A stretch of DNA of 21,476 nt from a virus, in IMG/VR virus record IMGVR_UViG_3300047483_000348, positions 1-21,476 of that record, one strand, 5' to 3'. Below are positions 7,096-15,800 of this stretch, piece by piece; positions within the stretch are counted from its first letter, which is position 1, and every line of letters begins with the position of its first letter. A model generated the notes under the pieces. It saw only the letters and a list, made by a program, of their open reading frames with translations. It was not told the DNA's origin and did not search any database. The position numbers and the translations under genes are program-made.

Positions 7096-8811
7096 TTAAC
7101 TTGGATAAGGAAGGTCGAGTACATGAGACCATATTCCGCTAACCATTTGATATTCTCTGACGATATACCCTTGTGGTGCTATAGCAGAATCGACGCAGTA
7201 AATTCGACATATTGTATCATCATCAACATAATCTGACGGATACACAATGTCTAAAATTTTTGATCCTATTAATGTAGTGCTTAGTCCTGTTGTATCTGCA
7301 TAAAATGCTACTTGTTTTGTTCTTACTTCTGAGGTTAGTGTTTGATAATTAACTGCATCAGTACTGCTTACAGGGTCCGATACGCTAGTAATTCTTTTAC
7401 TACTAACATCAACTGTTCCGCTACCTTTCGGTGCTAATGTTATTGTTCCAGTTGCGCTTGAAGGGTTAGTATATGTAACTATTGAGATATTATTCATATC
7501 ATCATGAGTTATAACTAATTTTGCTGCAACTAACGATCCTAGTTCTCCTATACTATGCAACCCAGGCGCAGATACTACCGATATACCTAATGCAGTTTCA
7601 CTTAAAACTTGAGATCCGTCAATATGAAACGCCTTACCAGATAATAAATCGATGTTTTCAGACGAAGTCCATGCTGTAGTCGATTGCTGCCATAACCATG
7701 TTTTATTCCCATCTAAACCGGCCTGTAGAGAAATACCCCCTCCATTAGCAGTACTATCAGTTGGGGTGTCTACTTTGCCTATTTCGAATACTAAATCTTC
7801 AATGTAGATGTTAGTTGTATTAATCGTAGTAGATGATCCTTCAACTGTTAAATTTCCACGTATTCTTACTCCCCCGTTAACATCTAATGTATCAGTCGGT
7901 GTTTCAGTGTATAAACCAATATGTTCGTTATATGCATCAATAAATATCGACGGCTTTGTGCCTAACGAATTCAACATATTGATCGAAAAATTTTGATCAC
8001 TAATAGTTGAATTTATTCGCACACTTCCTGTTGTAATGTTAACTTCTAAATTTTGAGTTGGTCCTAAAACTAAAGGTACACTATTTTGAATAGTAATAGA
8101 TCCGCTAGCAAATGTATCTTCAAATGCTGATAAGAAGCTTTCAGCAGTTCTTAATGAGTCGTCACCTGCAATCAGAGCCGATGCCTTTGTAACCGGCACG
8201 TCATAACTTATGCCACTATAAGTGCCTACATTAAATCCTACATTAATTTGTTTTGGTGTTAAAGATGTAGAATATCCTGCAATAGGTGATGCAGGAATAA
8301 ATTGATCTTTACTATAAATTCCTATTAATACTTCCGATACATATAATAAAACAATAGTGTGTAATAGTTGATTAGTGTCGAATACATCCTCGGCTACAAA
8401 CCCCGAGACTCCCTGAGTGGATGAATATATAGGTCCTGCTAAAATTCTACTCTCGCCGTCATAAAAATGAACTTGTTTTTTAGTACTATCAATCCATATG
8501 TCGCCTTGTGTAAACGAGGTAGGCAGTGTTCCAGAAACAATAGTGCCTCCTGATACCTTAAAAGTCGAACCGTCATATACTTTTAATCTTCCTTCCCCAA
8601 TATCGTACCAAATTTGTCCAATAATTGGATTAGCTGGGCTAATTGAATCTGCAAAATTTTCTAAAATATGAACTAAATTTTCGTTAATAAACTCTCCGTA
8701 AGAGCTAGAGTTTTTACCTATTAATGTAATATCAGTTGCTGTTTGATTAATTGTACCATCAACAACTTCAACTAGTACACTCCCGTCGGTTTTGTTTATA
8801 ATATAGCTCAT
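7096..8811 (-). CDS. Tail fibre/adhesin with shared N-terminal anchor
   Basis: A 571-residue fibre protein. Residues 1-127 align with the neighbouring fibres: SYIINKTDG, LIGKNSSSYGEFINENL, LENFAD, NPIIGQIWYD, GDIWIDSTKKQVHFYDG. A second shared part follows at about 143-195 (LIGIYSKDQF). The shaft carries DTLDVNGGVRIRGNLTVEG (308-326), TTNIYIEDLVFEIG and GGGISLQAGLDGNKTWLW, a pattern common in phage fibres. Near the end is ITSVSDPVSSTDAVNYQTL (475-493), the usual link of fibre shafts to a distal tip. The last 75 residues form a small mixed domain without a collar or chaperone motif. Its ATG overlaps the stop of the upstream fibre gene by four bases, so the two are probably translated together. 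Confidence 0.8.
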   Translation of the reverse strand: MSYIINKTDGSVLVEVVDGTINQTATDITLIGKNSSSYGEFINENLVHILENFADSISPANPIIGQIWYDIGEGRLKVYDGSTFKVSGGTIVSGTLPTSFTQGDIWIDSTKKQVHFYDGESRILAGPIYSSTQGVSGFVAEDVFDTNQLLHTIVLLYVSEVLIGIYSKDQFIPASPIAGYSTSLTPKQINVGFNVGTYSGISYDVPVTKASALIAGDDSLRTAESFLSAFEDTFASGSITIQNSVPLVLGPTQNLEVNITTGSVRINSTISDQNFSINMLNSLGTKPSIFIDAYNEHIGLYTETPTDTLDVNGGVRIRGNLTVEGSSTTINTTNIYIEDLVFEIGKVDTPTDSTANGGGISLQAGLDGNKTWLWQQSTTAWTSSENIDLLSGKAFHIDGSQVLSETALGISVVSAPGLHSIGELGSLVAAKLVITHDDMNNISIVTYTNPSSATGTITLAPKGSGTVDVSSKRITSVSDPVSSTDAVNYQTLTSEVRTKQVAFYADTTGLSTTLIGSKILDIVYPSDYVDDDTICRIYCVDSAIAPQGYIVREYQMVSGIWSHVLDLPYPS

Positions 8812-10967
8812 TCTGCAACCCCAGTATAAATTATGTAGTTAATAGTTAAATAAGGATTCATAATGTTTAGAGGCTGTGATAGACTTGTTGATATCACCCC
8901 TCCACTATTTGGTAATCCGTATCCGTCAATAGTGCCTGTTGGCAATCCTCTTCCTGGTAAGGCATTGATGTCTGTTGTTCCTGGGACACCGGCTGCATAA
9001 TATTGAGCCGACGAACTGCTCATATTGTGTTTGTGTTCCGGTAAGTTATTAAGTTGTATTGTAGTTTGCTCAGATCCAGAACCACTTCCTAACGAGTCAG
9101 CTACTGCCGAAGTAACACGGTTTGAAGATCCGCCGCCTGCATCTATTAATACTTCTGGAGAGTTTTTATCAGGAATGGTTTTTTCATTGTCCATATTGTC
9201 ACGGCCTAATGCAAATCTACCTCTCAAATCAGGTAATGCAAATGCTGCTTGTCCCGACATGTTACTAGATGGTTTATATGCATAACCGATAACTTCGAAT
9301 AATTTAATATATCTCGATATACTAACTTCACTACCGTCACATAGTAAGTATCCAGACGGAGGTGTCGGACCGGCAAACGGAAATATTGCACCAACCGGTA
9401 CTGTCGGTATATTTGCAATAAAAGATGCTTTTGTTGTCTTTTTAAGACCCGGACTAACGTTCCCACCTCTGTATACAATTAACGTATCGCTATCATATGT
9501 GTCAAACACTTCGGTCTTAGCATTAATAATATCAGCACCGATAATAGTGTTAAAAGTAACTGTGCCGTCGGTCGTTTCGCCGTCGAATTGTATATCAGGG
9601 GAAGAAGTGACATCGCCTCGAATTCTAAAAGTTGTTGCATTTTCTAATTTTTTTGCAATGTCGGCTGTACCGGATAGAGGTCCTGAAAAAGTTCCTTGAA
9701 CATTACCGATTATGGTACTTGCCCAAATATTTCTAAATCTAAGACTTGATGAACCTATATCGTAACTATTCGTTGCACCGGGCACAATAACACTAGTTCC
9801 AATTATTGGACTACCACTATGTAAATCTTGTAATTTATTAAGAGTAATCGGACCATATGTAACAACACTATCTCCTAAGAACGATTTACCATTAATTGAT
9901 AAACTACCTTCAGTGGCAATACTGTTATTTTCGTCCCCTAGGTATGTTCCATTCGCAGAACTTCCGGTATTTGTTACGTAAATATTACCCGAAGATCTAA
10001 AATCTCCCTTAACATCAAGTGTAGCAAGAGGATTTACATTATCCGGACCAATTCCAATTTTTGTATTTGACCCAATCGATAGTGCAATGTATTCTCCTGG
10101 GTTTAACTCAGCATCACCCGCGTGATTCACGCGAACATTGATATTTTTACCGCTACTTTTAGAATAAAATAATGTAGATGTATCAGTGCTTATACTGAAA
10201 GATAAATCAGCACCTATTGATATTCCATTTTTTGATCGAATATTAAACTGATTGTTAGTAGTACTTGTGATATCACTTCTTAAAAAGTTACTAGCATCAA
10301 TTGTAGATCCATTAACATTTAATGCATCTGCCTCGCTTGAACGTCCCCAAAACTTCGACGGATTTGTTGCACTTGCTGAATCAACCTTGCTTAAATTAAG
10401 TCCTTGGTTGATAGCAGGAAATCCGATAAGTGTTGTCTTTGGAGTAAAAGCGGATTTACTTACAATTGCAATTCTTTCATTTTCTGCAAAAAGTGTTGTT
10501 ACTAAATGATCAACATTGTCAGTATCAGTGATTGTTTCTGTCTCTGGCCCTGTTTTAATACCGTTACTATATTGAGGTCCTACAAGCAACCATGTCGATC
10601 CTGACGAAATATATAACTGTTTCTTTAGTGTATCAACCCATATATCACCGGTTGTATTTGTTAATGTCGGTGCTGTATTAGATTTTTTAATCGATCCCGT
10701 CGGAGCCCACTCTGTTCCATCAAAGACTCTTAATATGTTTGTTCCATTATCATACCAGAGTTGACCTTCTACTGGATTTGCCGGTGATTCGTTATTAGCA
10801 AAATTTTCTAATAAGTGTAAAAAATTTTCAGCTATCGGCTGTCCATATCCCGGATAATTTTTACCCACGAATCTTAAACTTGTCTGTGTGTTTAGTTGTT
10901 GATCGTCAACAGTTAGTGACGGTTTCGACGGATTAGATGTTTCAGTAAATTTGACTTGATATGTCAT
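8808..10967 (-). CDS. Tail fibre with phage collar domain, T4 gp12-like end
   Basis: A 719-residue fibre. The anchor shared with the two downstream fibres is at 1-131 (FVGKNYPGYGQPIAENFL, LENFAN, GQLWYD, GDIWVDTLKKQLY), with a second shared part to about 192 (IAIVSKSAF, GFPAINQGLNL). Shaft motifs include LATLDVKGDFRSSGNIYV and NSYDIGSSSLRFRNIWAS (400-417). Residues 523-590 are a phage tail collar domain: PVGAIFPFAGPTPPSGYLLC, DGSEVSISRY, FALPDLRGRFALGRD. After it come LNNLPEHKHNMS (639-650) and a Gly-rich tip ending NPYLTINYIIYTG, as in T4 short-tail-fibre-like receptor-binding proteins, where His pairs can bind a metal. The start has AGGAG formed by the last codons of the upstream gene. This is the best candidate here for the receptor-contact fibre. 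Confidence 0.88.
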   Translation of the reverse strand: MTYQVKFTETSNPSKPSLTVDDQQLNTQTSLRFVGKNYPGYGQPIAENFLHLLENFANNESPANPVEGQLWYDNGTNILRVFDGTEWAPTGSIKKSNTAPTLTNTTGDIWVDTLKKQLYISSGSTWLLVGPQYSNGIKTGPETETITDTDNVDHLVTTLFAENERIAIVSKSAFTPKTTLIGFPAINQGLNLSKVDSASATNPSKFWGRSSEADALNVNGSTIDASNFLRSDITSTTNNQFNIRSKNGISIGADLSFSISTDTSTLFYSKSSGKNINVRVNHAGDAELNPGEYIALSIGSNTKIGIGPDNVNPLATLDVKGDFRSSGNIYVTNTGSSANGTYLGDENNSIATEGSLSINGKSFLGDSVVTYGPITLNKLQDLHSGSPIIGTSVIVPGATNSYDIGSSSLRFRNIWASTIIGNVQGTFSGPLSGTADIAKKLENATTFRIRGDVTSSPDIQFDGETTDGTVTFNTIIGADIINAKTEVFDTYDSDTLIVYRGGNVSPGLKKTTKASFIANIPTVPVGAIFPFAGPTPPSGYLLCDGSEVSISRYIKLFEVIGYAYKPSSNMSGQAAFALPDLRGRFALGRDNMDNEKTIPDKNSPEVLIDAGGGSSNRVTSAVADSLGSGSGSEQTTIQLNNLPEHKHNMSSSSAQYYAAGVPGTTDINALPGRGLPTGTIDGYGLPNSGGVISTSLSQPLNIMNPYLTINYIIYTGVAE

Positions 10968-10968
10968 A

Positions 10969-11577
10969 TTATACTCCTGCCAATCCTGTTAAACTTTGAA
11001 TTCTAACAGTATAATCTATTTGAATTAATCTGTTTAACGACTTTTGAACTGGATGAAAAATTACATGAGTTAGTAATAGTTGATTTCCAGTTGTACTATA
11101 GGACTTAAGACCTAGTTCATCAAAAATATAAGCTGCATCGTTATTTGTTGAGTTATCAAATGCTAACTGGCCTGTTGGTTCGCCGTAGTCTAATAAACAA
11201 GTTACAAATACATCAGTATATGTTGTTCCAGTTACATGTCGTGTTTCGATAAAATTTCTAGTCGGATCAACATTATTATCAGATCGATCATCGACAATTT
11301 TTTTATAAGTTTCGTTATATAAACTAGAATTTGAACCTGAACTATTTGGAGTCAAATATGTAATAATTCCTGTCGGATCTATTGCGGTTCCGCCGTTCCC
11401 TAATGCTAATTCATATATAAATCCTTGTCCACTATTTGCAATACTTTGTGCCATTGCAATACTCATGTTTTCATAGTGAATTGCATTTCTTTTGTTTACA
11501 AAGGTAACTTTTTCAACTGGATCATGAATATGTATATGACCTTCTATGTGGAACCCGGTTAGATCATTAATTTGCAT
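10969..11577 (-). CDS. Conserved virion structural protein with N-terminal His cluster
   Basis: A 202-residue protein. It starts MQINDLTGFHIEGHIHIHDP, with histidines at 10, 14, 16 and 18. It continues with NKRNAIHYENMSIAMAQS (28-45), ALGNGGTAIDPTGIITYLTP, a CLLDYGEPTGQLAFDN segment, and ends LLTHVIFHPVQKSLNRLIQIDYTVRIQSL. I recall this layout from unannotated structural proteins of marine T4-like phages. The mostly beta character and position among fibre genes suggest a baseplate or fibre-connector part. The His cluster could bind metal, but that is inference. It begins after a 48-base gap with a late-promoter-like box and has a purine-rich GAGAGAG before the ATG. Its last codons carry the next gene's Shine-Dalgarno. 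Confidence 0.75.
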   Translation of the reverse strand: MQINDLTGFHIEGHIHIHDPVEKVTFVNKRNAIHYENMSIAMAQSIANSGQGFIYELALGNGGTAIDPTGIITYLTPNSSGSNSSLYNETYKKIVDDRSDNNVDPTRNFIETRHVTGTTYTDVFVTCLLDYGEPTGQLAFDNSTNNDAAYIFDELGLKSYSTTGNQLLLTHVIFHPVQKSLNRLIQIDYTVRIQSLTGLAGV

Positions 11578-11597
11578 AATACTCTCTCTTTATTCAA

Positions 11598-11605
11598 TAT
11601 TTATC
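11598..11605 (-). promoter_or_regulatory. T4-late-promoter-like octamer
   Basis: GATAAATA on the minus strand, 7 of 8 matches to TATAAATA. It is placed in the gap 20 bases before the start codon at 11577. It would drive the 202-residue protein and the overlapping fibre genes after it. Confidence 0.45.
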
Positions 11606-11625
11606 TATATGAATTATATGCTAAG

Positions 11626-12843
11626 TTAATTGGTGCTCGATAATTCATCTGCTTTTACAGTAAAGTATGCAGTTGTAGTCGAACTTAAATTTGTTGCTAA
11701 TACATCTATTTGACTTGTATTTGAATTCCACTGTGCATTAAACTCACATAACGATGCTAATCCTGTGTACACAATTCCGTATACCGAGCATGTTACTACA
11801 TTGCTATTACTTCTAGATACTATAATTTCACAAGATTGAACTTCTCCTCCGCATTTAGCAAGTACCAATAATTTTAAAGTTTGCGAATTTGCGCCAACTG
11901 ACGAAAATATAACCGATGTTGCTGACTGTAATACTGTGCTTGTTTGAGGTTTAGCCCAAGTATGTAAATTACTGTAAAGAATACCGGTGTCGTCAAATGT
12001 AAAATTATCTACTGTTAGACTAGGAAGATCAAGTTCTCTACTTATCGAACAGTTCAAGTTAACTGCATTATAAAGAATATCAGTATAAGGTGTAGTTAAT
12101 GTCGGAGAAAAATCGTTAATCGTCGCTGTTAAAAGATCTTGTTCGGTTTCTTTATTTGATAACTCAAGAGTTGCTCCGTCAATTTGTGCTTGTACTGATA
12201 TTAACTGACCCGAGATACTTAGTAATGCTGCTGTCTTCTGTGAACTTTCAGGTTGCGAATTCCAATATGCTTGATCGTCTAATAATTCTTGTTTTTGTAA
12301 TTGATAACTCTCTAGAGATCCTTGTAGTATAATAATTTGATTTGCTAATATCGATTGTTGAGAAATTAACGAATCATAATAACTTTGTGCTGCTTCTTCG
12401 TTCCCAAGTATCCTAACTCTACTTGAATTAAGGTTGCCAGTTAAATCACCAGTAAATGATCCTGTAAAATCACCATCAAATACTTGATCTTGTAAACTTT
12501 CGACAGAAATTGTAACACTTTTAGATACTGGATTTGTAAGTAACTGAATATTTTGCCCTGCTACAAGTGTTAACGTATCTGTTAATTGGCTTGTTTCTAT
12601 TGCTTGTTGACCTGCAACTTCGACACTATTAAACGACCCTCTATTTGGAAGATTATTTGTAATTGTTATTTGTCCAAACGATTGAGTAACTAGTATCCCT
12701 TCACCGTCGTATATTCCGGTTATCATCGATTCTGTTCGATTATATAGTTCTGTAAAATTTTGATTAATTTTAACAGCACCGGATCGTAATGTATCACCTG
12801 TGCCGTCGTTTACAGATTCTCCTATATTAATTGTTTCTTTCAT
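11626..12843 (-). CDS. Fibre-like structural protein with central coiled coil
   Basis: A 405-residue protein. Residues 1-35 (INIGESVNDGTGDTLRSGAV then KINQNFTELYN) are a widespread start of phage fibre and neck proteins. Residues 122-139 are a GDFTGSFTGDLTGNL shaft motif. Residues 148-245 form a long Glu/Gln/Leu-rich helical stretch (LANQIIILQGSLESYQLQKQ, KETEQDLLTATIND) that should make a coiled coil. A beta domain follows (LDLPSLTVDNFTFDDTGILY) with several cysteines, ending near TTTAYFTVKADELSS. This suggests a trimeric fibre with a helical spacer inserted in a beta protein. The start has AAGGA overlapping the stop of the giant gene just upstream. It probably attaches near the giant protein or baseplate, judging from position only. 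Confidence 0.77.
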   Translation of the reverse strand: MKETINIGESVNDGTGDTLRSGAVKINQNFTELYNRTESMITGIYDGEGILVTQSFGQITITNNLPNRGSFNSVEVAGQQAIETSQLTDTLTLVAGQNIQLLTNPVSKSVTISVESLQDQVFDGDFTGSFTGDLTGNLNSSRVRILGNEEAAQSYYDSLISQQSILANQIIILQGSLESYQLQKQELLDDQAYWNSQPESSQKTAALLSISGQLISVQAQIDGATLELSNKETEQDLLTATINDFSPTLTTPYTDILYNAVNLNCSISRELDLPSLTVDNFTFDDTGILYSNLHTWAKPQTSTVLQSATSVIFSSVGANSQTLKLLVLAKCGGEVQSCEIIVSRSNSNVVTCSVYGIVYTGLASLCEFNAQWNSNTSQIDVLATNLSSTTTAYFTVKADELSSTN

Positions 12844-12847
12844 ATTA

Positions 12848-15800
12848 TTATCCTTGATCGAATGTTATATCTGTGCTGTCGAATGTTCCTGCACTGCTAT
12901 CGAATGTGCTAACAGTCTCATCTGATTTACTTTCATATTTATCGATAGCTGTATACCATATACCCGGTGTTGCTTTTAAGAACTGTGCAATCTTTGTATC
13001 GGAATATTGAATATTATCAAAAGAATCCCAATCAGTACCTGTTCGTTTTATCACAACAATTTGTGTTCCAAAATCGTACTGCTTAGTTAATAAAATTTCA
13101 TTAGTAACTCCGTTTACAGAAAATTCTGCATCAAATTGAACATCACCTTCGGGACTTTCAGGATGTATTGAACTATCATAAAGCATATACGGCTTCTTTT
13201 TTAATCTAATTCCGCCAACAAATACTTCAATTTCATCAGCTTGTCCATACCCTGCCGGAATTAATGATTCAAAAGTACTATCTTGATAATCCCATTCCAC
13301 TAATTCTTCAGTTCTAGAAAGCTTCGATATGCTTATAGCCGGTAATGTTGCTCTTGCCGGAGTAAATGATAGATTTACTACATTTGAATTTCCGTCGCAT
13401 AAAGATTTTTCAATAATATCGATTTCGGTGTACGGTAAAGTTTCACTAGGACCGATACATTGCACTTTAGCTCCTTTTCTGTGAATCTTAGAAGCTCCTG
13501 TTCCTAACGTTCCTCTTCTTAATTTTCCAAGTACTGAAATTTCTCTTGTACCATCTTCGTCAGTAAATTCTTCTTGAATTATGCTAAAATATTCAATTCT
13601 CTCGCCTCGAATCTCGATTACACCCGGCTTGTTTTTTGTCGGATTTGGTAAGTCAAACGATAATGCATCCTCTACCTTAATAACAAGATCGTTGTATCTT
13701 AAATCTTTTACTAAGATAGTTTGTTTGTTTCTACTCAATCTCTTAAAATGATATCTGTTTAACATATCCTTAAATTGCATATATGCAATACCAGACGTTA
13801 ATACATTAGACCCAAATGTCATTATCGAATATTCATCGTTATTATTTGGCTCTTTTGAAAGAGTGATACTCGATTTATTTGGATTTAATTTGAAATCTAC
13901 ACTCGGGGTTAATAATGAACCGTTCTTAATTACCCAAACAAAGCTATCATCTAACACTGCGCGGTCTAACTGAATCACGCCTGTAGAAACTTTTAAGTAA
14001 TTAAAATATTCAATTGTATCAGGAGTTAACGACAACTGATCTACATATTTTGCTCTAGTTCTTTGAGCATCTAAAATATCATGATTATATGCAGTAATTA
14101 CTTCAACTACTTCATTATTATTATATAAATTATTAAATTTAATTCTTGCAGGAGAATCGGAAATATATTCATATTCTGCCCCTGCTATAATTGATATAAT
14201 CAAACTCTTTCCTGCATATTTGTTATATACACTCTTAATTAACTTGATGTTAATTCCTTTAACATCTACTATATAATCAACATTTTGAACTAAAATATTT
14301 TGATCAGCTATTACAATAATGTCATCTACTGAGACTGAATACGGAGCAAACTTAATAGTATCTAACTTATATGTTAATCTATTGTTTTTAATAGTGTAAT
14401 AGCAATTCATTGGAGATTTTAAAATCTTGTTGTTTACTCTTACAATCATATTTGATTCTATAGGTTTATTTGTTCCCGCAATATAATCTAAGGTATATTC
14501 ATCGGAGCCATTAACTAAAATACGCTGAGTATTCATAACCGAGAATGTTTGTACTGATCCGTCGACTATTAAATAATTTATTAAAGAATTTTCGACCGGT
14601 GTAGTTAAGAATCGTATTCCAATTCTATTAGGACTTGGATCCGATGTTTGGAATAACTCTACTTCGGTTCCTGTAACCTGTATACCGTTAAGATAGATTA
14701 ATGATACAACATTATTAGACCATCTTGCAGATGTAACAAATTCAGATGTAAATCCATCTGCAATTACATAATCAATATCAAGAATATTTAATCCGTTAAA
14801 TCCAAAACTAGTAATTGAAATTACTGCATTTTCTGCAGGAGCAACATTGAATACAATCTTATTTTGAACATAATCAATTGTATATTCATCTTCAAATATG
14901 TTAATTTGTATATCTGTTAACTTTTCACTTGTTCCTGTTTCGGTCTTAACAATAACTGCTCGATTGCTGTTTATCTGTTGTGTAATAACAAATTCTGTAG
15001 TTAACCCGTCACCGATATAGTTGTCGACTTTAATATTTGCTGATCCGTTTTTAGGTCTATCAAATACTTTAATTGCAACTGCATCTACTACTTGTCCGGG
15101 GACAACTTCTTCTGTAGCCGGACTGGTATTAGGAGTTACAAATCCGTCACCGTCTACTAATATATCGTCGGCTGCTATTCCTGTTGCTGAATTATATGCT
15201 AGGTCTCCACCGCTTAATGCTGTATCATAATCAAAATCTTGAGGATTAATAGCACCGTCGCTAGTACTCTTTCTAAAGATAAATTTGTCCCCTGCACTAA
15301 CAACTAATTCAGATGGAATTTCAATAGTGTCAGTTAAATTGTCACCATAAAATGTTTCCATAATTGCATTGCTATTTTCAATAGGATCTACTCCACCGTA
15401 ATTTGGATCATCTATTCTTATCGGTGTGAGAGGTGATGTAATTATTAATTTACTTCCAATTGCAAGTGCATCAACTAAAAATACCGTTCCGTTTTGATTT
15501 ATAGTACAATCTGTCGGATCAATTAACTCTCTTGTAAATGTAATTGTTCTTCCGGAAGGAATATCAATATAGAAGATCTGACTTAGAATAAGAACATTAC
15601 CTACAATATCAATTACTTTGGTGCCAAATCCGAACGGGTTCTGTAAATCTCCGTCAACTAATACTGGATCTGTAGATATTACATCATCTATTTTAATTCC
15701 TGTCGAGTCAACTACTGTAAACTGTGTAAATCCTTTATAATTGATTACATTAGTTATAGCTGTTTTAGTAACAGAAACTTTAGGAGGATATACTACAACT

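Noticed and set aside
9224-9478. 84-codon minus-strand frame inside the collar-domain fibre gene
   Set aside because: It lies wholly within the well-supported 719-residue gene in another frame and has no domain-like sequence or ribosome binding site that I can see.
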